From the NCBI GenBank assembly GCA_051294375.1, contig CM119265.1:1298726-1362725 (forward strand): a stretch of DNA of 64,000 bases, read 5' to 3'. Position numbers and translations under genes: made by a program. Of this stretch, positions 45,483 through 57,375 are shown one piece after another. This stretch comes from Paraspadella gotoi. Its lineage: Eukaryota > Chaetognatha. Every line of letters begins with the position of its first letter. Position 1 is the stretch's first letter. The notes beneath the pieces are model-generated. The model did not search any database. It was not told the origin of the DNA and worked only from the letters and a program-made list of their open reading frames with translations.

Positions 45483-47909
45483 TTATTGACTTGAATGAAA
45501 AAGTATCAACATTGGAACTATTATTAGAGGCAGTTGTAAGTAGTCAATATTTTCAAAATCTTTTAAATCTAATTCTTTTAAAGTTTTAGGAAAAGAAATT
45601 GAAAAATTTTGCATGAAACTTCTGGTAAACATAAAATTTTCTTTAATAGTTCTATCTTTAATTCTAGCATACTTTATATATGCAGGTACTAGATGTTTAT
45701 TAATGCAGCGATAGACTTCAGATTTAAAATTTTGTAAAACAAACAGTTCGGGACTATGACTTTGATAGAAATCGTCCTTGAATGAACTAGTTAAGTCAAA
45801 AAAAGGAATGTGTTTTATGCTAAATATTTTTCCTTTGTCATCTGTAAAAAATTCAATAACAACATACTAGGTTGTATACATACCAACTATTATGAAATAA
45901 AACATAAATTGAGTGTAAATTTTTCTCGGATATATTGCTCTAATGATAGAAAAAACAATATCAAATTGAGGAAATAAAACAATAAAAATGAAAAAGGTAA
46001 AATTTTCTGAAACATATTTATAAGAAAAAGTTTTTGAAAGAATTGATTGCCACATTGGGAAGGACTTAGCAAGAGTTAAATTTAAATTACAGGCTGTGAT
46101 CGTCAAATCCATAATTTGTAATCCATATTTGTTTCTGATAAATATTATTTTAAAGAGAAAATAGCAACAAGACACAATTGTTATTATTTTTAAACCTACT
46201 CTAAATGATTGGCTTTTTATTTTTCTGTTTGCATTCATGACTACTACTATTATTAATATCCAAATAATGTTTGACATTATTTTAAATAACTTGAATATTG
46301 TTAGATGTAAGATTATTGCAGTTTCCTTTGCTTTTGTTGAATAACGTACAAAAGGTAAGTTTTTTAAATTAATTGATATAAAACCACATAAAATACCAAC
46401 GGATGCAATGCTCAAGACAGATAATATTTGAAAAATAAAATTTAAACACTTTTTTTTAATTTTAACAGTTATAATGACATAAAAAAGACAAAACATTGCG
46501 TCACACACGACCATCATCGTAATTATAAGAAATTTTGGGTTAAAAAATTTATAATTCCCTAGAAGAACTTTTATTTGCGGAATATTGTTAATCTTGTGTA
46601 ATTTATCTTGATTGAAAATTGCCTGTTTAGGTAGACGACAATCTTTAGTGGAAGCATTTTTATACTTTCCCATGTTTATTTGTTCCCATTTTTTGTCTGT
46701 TTTTTTATTTGGTATTAAACATTCTAAATCATTTTTTTCAGTTATTGAATTCCATGTCTTTTTAAACAAAAGTAGCTCTGTAGGATTATCATATAGTTTG
46801 ATTTGATTAAAACCCCAATTTATAAGTGAATGATTATAGTAATTATATTTATCCCAGAAAAAACTAATTTCATCATGTCTTTTGGCAATAAATATAATTG
46901 AAAGCAAAGCTAAATTCCATATTGGTAATCGAATTATTTCTGAAAAGTTAATCTTTACTTTAGTTTTTGTAATTACATTATTATAAAAAGACTGAGTGAA
47001 CAGCTCCATTACGTTTTGTAATTCTCTGATGGTAAAAATACGCAAAACAACAATGGGCAAAAGTACAAATAATATTTTAGACATTGTTAAAGTAAAAAGA
47101 AAAAATAAATATAAAAATGTTATTAAACCTAAGACGAGTTGAAAAATAGAAAGAATTTGGTGAAATCGGAAGAGGAAAATTGAATTTGATTGAAAATCGC
47201 AAGGCATCATGAAATCCCGAAAGTTTGACACGGATTTAGAAACGCTTATTGATGACATGACTACTGAGATAAACGGCCAGTAGTTTCGGATATTCCAAGA
47301 GCAGTATTGTAAGTTACTTTGTGACTCACATTTGCATGGAACAAAAGGTTCAATCCTGCTGACTGTCCCGTTTTTACTGATTGAGAATAAGTGCAAAAAT
47401 GAATGAGAAATAACTGCTTTATAATGCAGGCAGATGTAGGAAGTACCACTCGTCCAAGAGACAATAATTGCATAACATTGAACCAAAATTTGAGGCAAAG
47501 ATTCAAATAGACAGTTGTATAGATTCAAAATCGTCAGCTGCTTTTCTTTAAATATTGTAACTTCTTTATTATTTGTGTTATGAAGAGAATCTAAAAATAA
47601 ATCGATACTTAAGGAACATGCGCTTAATCCTAGTATGTGCGAGGCTCTTGTTAGTTTTTTTGCAAAATTTGATTTATTCAGTCTTTGATAAATGGAATTG
47701 TATTTTTTAATCATAGCCAATCCAAAAATTGATGTCATTATATTATTGACAAAATTTATTCCAATAATGCTACAACCAAGATAGTTAAGTTCTGGATCAC
47801 TTTGGCGTATATACCCTATAGCAGTTTGAATGTCGCTACCTATGTCGACTATTTGTAACACGTTAGTTACAAACAATAACAAAAACGGCAAAATTATATC
47901 TCTCTTCAT
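45483..47909 (-). CDS. XK-related-like multi-pass membrane protein with one in-frame TAG
   Basis: From ATG at 47909 an open frame of 680 codons reaches TAG at 45867-45869; the same frame then stays open for 127 more codons to TAA at 45483. GTATGT at 45883 and ttttttacag ending at 45842 would remove exactly 42 bases, including the TAG, and keep the frame (794 residues). The protein has about a dozen hydrophobic segments. Conserved points shared with the locus at 54531 are DIxTAIxY (residues 26-33), HILGL (91-95), ESLPQILVQ (136-144), CKC (192-194) and NWGF (364-367). E-S-x-P-Q-x-x-x-Q recalls XK/XKR proteins, which scramble or move lipids in membranes; that assignment is inference. Downstream SPEL and RCI are also found in the pseudogene at 50389. 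Confidence 0.6.
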
Positions 47910-48380
47910 GATGGTGCGATAAGTTACATTACAGGTTTTAAAAATAGTATTTTAATCAATAAAATAGGCAACTTTTCCCGTTAAGTTCCTTTTGGCCAAC
48001 TGACTTTAGTCAAGAAGATTCTAATCAAGTTATTCTGTAATTTAGGATAATTCTGAGATTATCTAACAGAACTACAGTAGAACTGAGAGCGTTCTAAAAT
48101 AGATTGTTGTTTCATTATTTATAAAAATTAAAGTAATTTATCTAACAACGACAGAGAATGGGTTGGGCTAAGCTCAAATGAACTTGATTTCTTTGCTAAA
48201 CTAAAACTCGTGATTTATAATAAAGGTTTTTATTTTTAATCAACCCGTCATGTTTAGCAAACCATGTGTCTTACCTCTTTATTTGTCTGTAATATGTCGG
48301 AATATAGCATGTATATATATTGTAACATGTAACATGACTTATCATCTGGTCAGTTGATTACTGCTAAATCATAATGTTAT

Positions 48381-48602
48381 GATGGACTAAAATCCACCAA
48401 CCGTTCATCAGCGGCCATTGATGCCGGAGGCAAGTCGTTCGCTTCCCAACCCGGGGTTCTAGCCCGGTGGCCGCCTAGCAGTTAAGAGGGACGGGGCGCT
48501 TAACACGCCTGTGACTCGGTGTTACAGCATGATCCGAAGCTCAGGGAGTGCTTATATTGAACGGTTCTGTCACTAACACATAATAATAATCACTGTCTCT
48601 TC
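48381..48602 (+). mobile_element. Inverted-repeat element T1, copy 1
   Basis: It starts tggactaaaatccacca with aaccgttcatc, and ends gaacggttctgtcacta and caca...aagagacagt-like sequence; aaccgttc and gaacggtt are inverse. The interior is GC-rich, with cccggggttctagcccgg, which resembles a tRNA T-arm. The copy at 50022 is inverted relative to this one. Confidence 0.65.
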
Positions 48603-48962
48603 AATGTGCAGATTGTTTCCTTTTATTTATGTATTTTTCTTTCAGTCAGTTGTTTCTTTGCTTAATTATTAAAGCATTTGTTATGGATATCAGATATTAG
48701 ACCTTCAGCAGACTCTCTCCTTACTCTCTTTCCTCAATTTAACTTCCAATTTTACAATCTTCTTAGAGATTAGATATAAACAGAAGTTACTGTAAAATGT
48801 TATTATGTCGTCTAAAGAAAATTGCAGTTTTTCATTAATAACGATCGTCTAACAAGAAAGGAACTTTTGTGGCGGTATATTCACACCGCCTCACGTCCAC
48901 CATCCTTCAGCCCAATCCATTGGCTCAGAGGGGGAACACACCATCCCAGGCGTAGTGTTCCA

Positions 48963-49123
48963 TCCACAGTCCTAATGACTTCCCTCTGCGTTGGCAAAGC
49001 GAGACCGTCCTAGGGTAACCGCGCCAGTGACTGGAGGCGTCAATGAGGGTCGGAAGCCCCCAAAGCCAACAGTGAGATGCCCCATCCCAATGGGCATCAC
49101 AGGCAACCCGGCTGTTGCCATAC
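48963..49123 (-). mobile_element. SINE-like repeat S1, copy 2
   Basis: About 160 bases highly similar to 39631-39793. Both copies end in ggctgttgccata on the + strand. Confidence 0.6.
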
Positions 49124-49317
49124 TTTCATGATTAGGCTTTGATTGCATTATCTAAGATTGGAAAATGCTTCATTTTATAACAATATCATCAGAAAATATA
49201 AAATCGTTCAAAAAAGCTTTTTTTATTTCATGAAGAACGAAAAAAGCCATTGTAATTATTTTTTAACAGATTCCCTGAAACTATTTAAAATATTTAAAAT
49301 ACGCCATAAAAAGCATT

Positions 49318-49627
49318 TTTAGTCGGATCTGCTCATCTGCATATCCCGACTCTATAATTCACCGTAGGGCCGCCCCCTCAATCTTGTCAGGCATTTACTT
49401 ATATCATGTCAGAACATCGAATTATGATAAATGATGAAAAAAATGATGTCCGTCCTTCCGTCGGTCCATCCGTCCATCCATAAATGTAAGATGTACTAAT
49501 TAATCAAATAATTAATCAGTTAATTAATCAATTAGTCAATAAATTAATCAATAATTTATTAATCAGTCCGTAATCAATCAATAAATTATTCAATCATTGT
49601 ATTTATCAATTAAATAATTAATTATTT

Positions 49628-49672
<45 letters not shown>

Positions 49673-49878
49673 CTCAATCACTCAATCACTCAATCAAGTA
49701 AGTCAATCGTTATTGGCATTATTGTCATCATCGCCATCATAGCTTTTGTCGTGGTCAGTGACGAAAATAACTAAAAACAAACATTTTGGATCAAATTAAT
49801 TAATTAATTGCCTAAATAATTAATTAATTACCGCTAATGATCGTGGGCAGTTCCGACATTGTTTGTGCAAACTTATTT
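49318..49878 (+). mobile_element. Helentron-like element H1, copy
   Basis: A hairpin at 49321-49349, conserved segment, GTCC microsatellite near 49450-49480, an AT-rich and (AATC)n interior in place of the core repeats, and the right end gcagttccgacattgtttgt. The 157-bp core is missing. Confidence 0.65.
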
Positions 49879-50021
49879 ATAAATATTTCAGTCAAACACA
49901 GTAACATAGAAAGAAATTCATAATTTACAAATCCATAGGTACCGGGATGAGATATTTGGAAATATGGACGTTTGAAAGGAACCGTCATTATCATTTTAAT
50001 TGAATGTTTTAATAAGTCAAA

Positions 50022-50253
50022 CTGAAGAGACAGTATTTATTGAGAGTGTTAATGACAGAACCGTTCAATATAAGCAGTCCCTGAGCTTCGGATCAGGCTG
50101 TAACACCATGTTACAGGCGGGTTAAGCGCCCCGTCCCTCTTAACTGCCAGACGACCACCGGGCAAGAACCCCAGACCTTTGGGTTGGGAGGCGAATGACT
50201 TGCCTCCGGCACCAATGGCCGCTGATGAACGGTTGGTGGATTTTAGTCCACCA
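50022..50253 (-). mobile_element. Inverted-repeat element T1, copy 2
   Basis: The inverse of 48381-48602 along its length, from aagagacagt through gacagaaccgttcaata to ggtggattttagtccacca. It lies directly beyond the 3' remnant of the minus-strand pseudogene. The 78-residue frame at 50140-50376 runs through it and is not a gene. Confidence 0.65.
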
Positions 50254-50388
50254 TAAAACTATGTAAATGATGCAACAGTAAATATAGCCATCGTAGGTAT
50301 AATGAGCAAGAAAAGTTTTAAAATTAAGGCGAAAATTACCCATGAACGATTTTATATCATCTTGTAGTGCTTTCACTTTTAAGCTTTG

Positions 50389-50493
50389 TTATTGTTGTGC
50401 ATCAATACAGCGCTTAAGAAAATAACTCAAAGATCTTAGATTCTTTAATTCCGGACTAAAATGAGGAAATTGAGGCTCCAAAATAGCTTTCAT
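50389..50493 (-). pseudogene. XK-related-like pseudogene, 3' remnant
   Basis: A frame of 34 codons reads PHFSPELKNLRSLSY, then FLKRCID. It corresponds to HSPEL...YRCIN in the C-terminal extension of the gene at 45483. A stop at 50389 and broken frame before 50493 show decay. The match supports the view that the extension beyond TAG in the intact gene is, or was, coding. Confidence 0.5.
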
Positions 50494-50979
50494 GATGTAA
50501 GGTCAAGAAACATGAATAAAACTTGGCTTATTTTGTTCAAATTTGATTATTCCTGTTGAAAATACTTTTGTAGTCCATGGTAACTTTTCTTGCATAAAGT
50601 ATATCGGGCAATAAATAAATATCAGAAAAATATTCGGATTCAACCGATGGGAAAGCATTAGAGAGCTTCGGACTTCATTTGGTTACTATGATATTATTAC
50701 CATGTTTAACCAGCGTAAGAAGAACTTTATTTCTAACATCTATAGTTCGAAAAATTTAGTTCTCAAAAAAATAATCGCATTCTTTAATGATGGAAATATA
50801 TTAATTGATAATTTGGACCTTTTTTGTCTGTGGTGGTGGTTTCCACGCAATCTTTAACTTTTTGTCTTTAGACTTAGCTTTGTTTTGATGCTCCTGTACA
50901 TGGTGACAATTTTACTAGCGCCGGTAGAAATACACTGTCATTTGCAAACCAGTGGTTGTTTCATTGATTTTAAAATTGA

Positions 50980-51569
50980 GTTGAGTAGAAAATACTAAAA
51001 CTATTTATGTGTTAAAATTTCATATTGATCAGTTAAGATATGCCTTGACAATGAGTGGAGAAAGTTGGCTTGTCAAATCGGGTTTCATTTTATAACTCAC
51101 TGTTTTTAAATTCAATTTTTTTGGGGAACTTTTAGCACTTTTTTAAACAAAGTATTTATTAAAATATTAACAATATTAATAAACTCAGAAAGCCCTTAAA
51201 AATATGAAGAGATATACTTATTTTTTGTTATAATAATTTAAACAGGTCATATATTTTGAAAAAAGATTTAAAATTTTAAATAATTTACTTTTGACACTCT
51301 TAATTGAACCAAGGCTGGGCAGCTTACTTTTTATGTTAGAGCTTTCGTAAGTATGTCAATCTCTTCATATTTTTAAGGGCTTTCTGAGGATATTAATATT
51401 GTTAATATTTTAATAAATACTTTGTTTAAAAAATTGAATTTAAAAACAGCGAGTTTGAAAATGAAACCCGATTTGACCAGCCAACTTTCTCCACTCATTG
51501 TCAAGGCATATCTTAACTGATCAATATGAAATTTTAACACATAAATAGTTTTAGTATTTTCTACTCAAC
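50980..51569. repeat. Foldback repeat with about 220-240-bp arms
   Basis: The left arm 50980-51220 and right arm 51348-51569 are inverse copies with few differences (gttgagtagaaaatactaaa ... agtattttctactcaac; caatgagtggagaaag ... ctttctccactcattg). The loop is about 127 bases. It separates the two remnants of the pseudogene, as an insertion into the old gene would. Confidence 0.85.
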
Positions 51570-51830
51570 CTTGTTGAATTCGAAATAAAACGCATATAAT
51601 AAACGCCAAAAATGAAAATGAAAAAACTAAAATGTGAATCAAACCATTTGAAGTTTTTTGCAAGGAGTAAATAAAGAAGTTTAAAAGTAGGAAATATGGA
51701 AATAAAAACAAAGAAAGTGTAATTTTCTGAAATATATTTGTAAAAGAATAATTTTTTGTGTATTGATTCCCATAAAAACAATGAATACTCTGTGCAAACA
51801 TTCGAAAGGCAAACCTTAATTATTTTTCTT
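51570..51830 (-). pseudogene. XK-related-like pseudogene, fragment before the foldback
   Basis: The minus-strand frame ending near 51551 includes LWESIHKKLFFYKYISENYT followed by FFVFISIFPTFKLLY. The intact gene at 45483 has MWQSILSKTFSYKYVSENFT followed by FFIFIVLFPQFDIVF at residues 619-653. A frame change lies near 51780, and the homology stops at the foldback. Further 5' parts of the gene were not found; the sequence to about 52000 is AT-rich. Confidence 0.75.
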
Positions 51831-54530
51831 TCAATTTGTTGTTCAAAGCTTTTTTTAACATGAGAATTAAATATAATATAAGTTATTATGATACAGAGGT
51901 ATAAAATATTTTTTTAAATATTTAAGGATATTACTATAAAAAAGTTCAATTAATGATACTGTTGTGAAAATTTATGTTGAAAAAGGGCATAATTATTTTT
52001 TATTACATATACAAAGGCAGAAAAAAAACATTGTTCCATCGCCAAATATTTTAATCATTCCACCCTAATGTATATAGAAATAACCTTTTATTTTCATTTT
52101 TTATTTAAATATTTTCTTTTTAAAGTTAATTTTTATTTTCCTAATGGCTTAACCTAATTTTAATTTTAACTCTGATCTATTCCATAGCCCCAATCGTAAA
52201 TCTCAAGAACGTTATGCTGCATAAAATTTGTTGTTGTTGTTGTTGTTGTAGAGCACTGGGCGTGCAGTATCGCCTATAAGGCAGAGTCGCTTTGCGATTT
52301 CTCAAGGCACCACTAACAACGCACGCTGTAAAATTTTTATTATCCCTGTATCGCCAATCTGTTCCAATGTAAAAAAGTCGAACATAAGTTACTCAATCAT
52401 CAGGAATATGTCGGACATTTATAAATGAAAAGAGGAAATCGAAGAAGTCAAGAAAAATGATAGAAGAAAAAAATATAATTAGGAAAAAAAACAAACTGAA
52501 AACAAAAAAAACAGGATGAACAATTGATGAGGCANNNNNNNNNNTCTATTCCATAGCCCCCATCGTAAATCTCAAGAACGTTATGCTGCATTAAATTTGT
52601 TGTTGTTGTTGTTGTTGTTGTTGTTGNNNNNNNNNNNNNNNNNNNNNNNNNNNNNNNNNNNNNNNNNNNNNNNNNNNNNNNNNNNNNNNNNNNNNNNNNN
52701 NNNNNNNNNNNNNNNNNNNNNNNNNNNNNNNNNNNNNNNNNNNNNNNNNNNNNNNNNNNNNNNNNNNNNNNNNNNNNNNNNNNNNNNNNNNNNNNNNNNN
52801 NNNNNNNNNNNNNNNNNNNNNNNNNNNNNNNNNNNNNNNNNNNNNNNNNNNNNNNNNNNNNNNNNNNNNNNNNNNNNNNNNNNNNNNNNNNNNNNNNNNN
52901 NNNNNNNNNNNNNNNNNNNNNNNNNNNNNNNNNNNNNNNNNNNNNNNNNNNNNNNNNNNNACAATTGATGAGGCATTTTGTTTATAAAAATGAAATAAAA
53001 GTATTAATTTCTATTTGATAATTTGATTTTTAGATATTCAAGTATGAAAATTTTTTGAGCGCATTCATAAACTTAAAATATTTTTTTAGTTAAAAACAAA
53101 TTATATTAGTGGATAGAATTGTCTAGAAATATAATCTCAAGACCTCAATCTCTCTCTCTCCTGTTTCCTCACAACTACAGTCAATCACTGTTTCTCTTTT
53201 GCCAAATTTCTCTCTCATCAAAAAATATCTGATTGTTGAAAACTGGAGATTTAATAGCACGAAGTCTTAGAAAACTTAACAATTAACCCCTTGATGTACG
53301 CACAAAAAAATAAAAATGTATCACCGGTGTTTAGGTTCCAAACTTATTTATTAATACTCAAATATTTTAAAAATATTTCGATAATAGCGATTAGTCTTTA
53401 TTAGTTTTGCATATTTTTCTTTCACTTTCTTGAGATATTTAATGATTTTATCTGAGTTTAACTCTGTCCGTTCGAATGCGAAGAAACAACCTATATTTAG
53501 AGTCAGAATCGTGACCTTAATAATTCCTGCCTTCCAATTGGTTTAAAGTTTTCCTATTTTTCCTAACCTCAATTCTAGTTTCTTATTGGTCAAAAGTAGT
53601 ATTTAAGAGATTGAAACTTATTGAAACTAAGGTTTTTCTTGATTATATGATGCAACCAGGAGGTAATATTTTGTTGAATATTTGAAAAATTATTTGTGAA
53701 ATTAATAATTAAATTTTCTTTAGATGTGTTTGTCCTCGTTTATTCACGTTTGTCCTTATGTTTGTCTATATACGTTTATTAATGTCAAATTGGAATCGCG
53801 TCTTTATAATTAAATGGAATTATAATTGGACTGCCTAAACCCTGTATAGCGTTTGTTTTATGAGAGAAAAACCCGCAATACTTCTCTTCTTTTTTATCTC
53901 TTCAGTTTTTCATCAAGTCCTTCCACTTTCGCTTGAGCGACAATTCAATCAAACTGAATTATTACAAAAACCAATTTTCCCTTCATCTTCACTTGATTGA
54001 AATCAGTAATTCGGTTAGCGAAGAGACTGACATGGTTATCCTAATTACCATTATTGTCAGTGATTGGTGGAAATTGAAAGCGATGATTGCAAAGACGTCA
54101 ACGCCACGGTGAGTCTGAACAAAAAGAAATTCTTCATTTGCCATTTTATGATGACATCTGCTTATTACTTAATTTACCTAATTATTTGATTCTTTATTTA
54201 GTTGTTTTTTTTCAAACTTTTTTTAAATAAGATTGGAACACCCCGTATAAAATAATACATTCATTCAATAAACAAACTGCAAACTATTGCAAACTATTAC
54301 CATATCTAGACTTGCTGTGTTGAAAATTCTATTATGAAAAATAATGTTATCTCTTGTTTCCTCTTTGTCCTCGCCATTGTACTCACCTTTGTCCTTGCCT
54401 TGATGTTGAACATCTTAATGTCCTTTGAAGATTTTACAAGACAAATTTAAATTACAAAATTTGCATTTTTAATTTAATTTAACATCTCCATTGAAGTTTA
54501 AGAAGTAGTTACTCCAACCAAATAAGAAAA
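51831..54530. other. Intergenic sequence with gaps between the two family loci
   Basis: AT-rich. Gaps lie at 52535-52544 and 52627-52960; the sequence at 52545-52626 repeats 52185-52250, and acaattgatgaggca occurs at both 52519 and 52961, so the gapped part is probably an assembly duplicate. A donor-like CCACG|GTGAGTC at about 54108 could end a 5' UTR exon of the next gene. An open frame of 38 codons at 54334-54450 has one hydrophobic segment (CFLFVLAIVLTFVLALML); I cannot say whether it is expressed. Confidence 0.5.
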
Positions 54531-57375
54531 ATGCATATGACCTTTCAAGCACTTTTTCTTTCAATTATCCTAAATATACTTGATGTTTTTACCGATGTTA
54601 GAACTGCTATAAGCTACTTGGGCTCTGATTCTGTTTTTTTCGTCATATTTGGATGGACTCTCGTAGGTATAATATTTAAAATTGGAATATGTACATAAAA
54701 AAATAGAATTATCTTCATAAACATTTTAATAAATATAAAGCAATGATTTGTTAACTGCTTTTTTTTTGCCATTGATGCTTGCAGCTCAACTCAATGAGTC
54801 ACTTTTGGTTATTCAGTCAGTCTGTCTTTCTGTCTGTTGGTTTGCCCCAATTCTGTTTAAAATGCTCATAACTCAAGTAATTATGTATTATTTTAGTTTA
54901 TACGTATAGTAATAACGTGATGTACCATGAGTTTGCATAAGCTTCATACTTGAGTAGTAAACTGAGATATAAAAAAAAACTTATTGTAAATGACCATGAG
55001 GATAGATGGTCATATGATCAGATCGTAAATAAAACTTCTTTCATATTTTAACTTGGTTGTTTCACTTGTTACATTACAGATAAGTGATAAACCATAAAAT
55101 GCTTGATGAGTCCTCTGCCGCAACACCTTAAACCTGACGATTCTTGTTACATTATTATTAATCATCTTAAACTATTGAATTTCCCTTTTTTTATCTCTCG
55201 GCCAACAGCCATTCTTATCTTGCACTGCAGTGTGTCTTCTTTTTATGGGATGAGAATCATTTGGAAATCAAGAAATACTTTTCTCATGTTGACTAAGAAT
55301 CGTTGGCGTGGAATGACCACTTTGGGTTTCCATATTTTGGGATTGGGTATTGTTCCTATAATGATTGACCGGTATTATGTTGATCCTACTAAGTCACTAG
55401 ATGGAGATAATGAGATGAAGTTTAAACAAGAATTGATCAACAAAATGTCCTTCATACAGATCATGGCTGAAACTTATCCCCAGGTCAGTTTCTAATTATA
55501 AATGTCCTTGATACAAGTATTACGCGGTCCAAAAAGGCGCAGTTTGAACGGGCTATAAGAGAACAGTTCTCACAGTACTCTGCCACTGTTTCCTACAATT
55601 GTATATTTGCGAACCACTACCGGGAATCCCCGCCACGATCTATGATGGGGAATGGGTATCCCTTGATACTAGTACATTCTAAAAATTCACGGGATATTTT
55701 TTTAAAACCATTTCATTTGAGAGCAGTGGGTGCCAAAATTTCCGGGTATAACCACGGGACTCTTAATCCTGGGGTCGTGGGTTCGAGCCCCACATTGGGC
55801 GCCACTCTAACTAAGGTCGGGTAAGTCTGACTGAAATCTAGGTAAGTAAAGACGGGGGAAAATGGTGGGAAAGGAAAATATAATGTAAGCGGCTAAATCG
55901 GCGGTAAAAAAAATGGTAACAGAGACTGAACGGGAGAGGGACGGTGAGAGAGAAAGAGAGGAAAAAGCGTGAATGAAAAACCTAAACCCTGGACTCGAGC
56001 CTGGATCTCCGGGAGGAGGGGGAGGAGGATGAGGAGAAATGATGAGGAAACGGTGCATGTTGGCGAAACCTATCGGTTCTTTCTGATAACTCTCGCATTA
56101 TCTGCGCTAAAATGTAGCATACTTTTGCCGTCACGTGATGACCTCTAAAAGGGGATCGCATGACCAAAAATTTAACACGGCATCCTTCTTTTAAGTTTAT
56201 ACTTAGCAGGCGTAGGAAGGTATCAGTAAATACTTTATACTTTTTTAGTCCCATTAACATCGGGAAATACATCCACGAAAGGTAGTCAAATATAAATTCC
56301 CTGTTCTTCCTTTTCAAGTTAAATACAATTTCATTTGATTGCCTCTGGATTTATTCCACTGTCGATGCCAGTCCTAATGATACTAAATTTAACTCTTACT
56401 CATTTGCTACAGGTGATCGTTCAAACAATGGCAGCTGTTTTCTCATGGACTGTTGACACAAATCAGCTCTGCTTACGTGGATGGATTTTTGGTGATTCTA
56501 GAAAATCTTATCATCTATACTTACTAAAGAAAGACGGCTCATTCTTGGATTCTAACATCTCATGCAAATGTTGGCGAATGGACCCAACATACTCAAAACC
56601 ATCCTTGACCTGTCATTGGCCTATAGACAATCAATTAGCCCTGTCGTCTATAGCTCTTTCTACTATCAGCTTGGCCAAAGTTGCTGTGGATTTTCGAGTC
56701 AAGGACGACCCAATTCCAAAATCGACTTTGCTATCCGTCATTGACAAGATTGTTTATCTCCTCGGAATTGTGCAAGGCATCATCGGGATCATCATAAGTT
56801 CACTGTTGATCTTTACTATGGCGCTAAAGATCAATGGTTATTTTGCTGCATTTTATTTTTTTATTCCTTTACGTTTGCTTAATCCCGCTGAGTTGGTCAA
56901 AATTTTTCTTTGGCTGGGAGGAAAGTCTTTTACAGCTGGAATAAATAATAAAGAGCTTGTACAAATTGTTCTTTTACCCTCTCTAAATTGCGCTTTGTTT
57001 TCTCTTTACTATCTGATTCAGAAACACGTTTACATTAATGTCGATAACAAATTGAAAAACTGGGGATTAGATCGTGCGACATATGATTTGACACCTTCAT
57101 TGCGATTTTATGTAGAAATTGATGGCGAGAAAAGGAAAAATCATTTTTTCACATCAGGAATTATCAATCTAGAAAAGTGGAAAAAATGTCATTTTTCGTC
57201 AGTTACATATAAAATTAAAAGTGATGAGAATGCACACATTACATCAGTCATAAATATGGGAAACTATGTTATTTTTAATATTCCTTTTGGTCAGTTTTTT
57301 ATCATAATCATTGTTGATATTATTCTAGGACTTTTATACAGTGCACTATTTTTGGCAAGAATAAATATTGATTAA
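54531..57375 (+). CDS. XK-related-like membrane protein, spliced gene (exons 1-3)
   Basis: Exons 54531-54666, 55209-55483 and 56413-57375 join in phase (donors G|GTATAA and CAG|GTCAGT; acceptors ggccaacag and gctacag). Exon 1 has ILDVFTDVRTAISYLG, matching IVDIGSDIQTAIGYI in the minus-strand gene. Exon 2 has RIIWKSR, FHILGLGIVPIMID and ends ETYPQ. Exon 3 continues VIVQTMAAVFSWTVD, SCKCWRM, a series of hydrophobic segments and LKNWGLD. The frame ends at TAA 57373, but homology to the relative continues beyond it in another frame (see 57376). As written the product is about 457 residues against about 800 in the relative. A multi-pass membrane role is clear; XK-type scramblase or transporter activity is inference. 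A second ATG two codons in is an alternative start. Confidence 0.7.
55730..55804 (+). mobile_element. tRNA-Lys(CTT)-derived sequence with encoded CCA
   Basis: From 55753 on, the text matches the 3' two-thirds of tRNA-Lys: the anticodon arm gggactcttaatcctggg (anticodon CTT, 55762-55764), then ggtcgtgggttcgagccccac and ttgggcgCCA. The 5' acceptor and D arms have decayed. An encoded CCA points to reverse transcription of mature tRNA, so this is a SINE head or retro-pseudogene and not a working tRNA gene. It lies in intron 2 of the spliced gene. Confidence 0.7.

Larger units (their letters stand above)
47910..50021. other. Repeats between the XK-related-like gene and its pseudogene
   Basis: No gene. 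The interval holds the inverted-repeat element T1 (48381-48602), S1 (48963-49123), H1 (49318-49878) and (AATC)n near 49560-49700. The 63-residue frame at 48822 is part of S1. Confidence 0.65.

Noticed and set aside
47261-47506. Minus-strand 81-residue frame
   Set aside because: It is a shadow of the long gene in another frame.
55982-56317. Minus-strand 111-residue frame
   Set aside because: It runs over intron 2 repeats with no supporting features.
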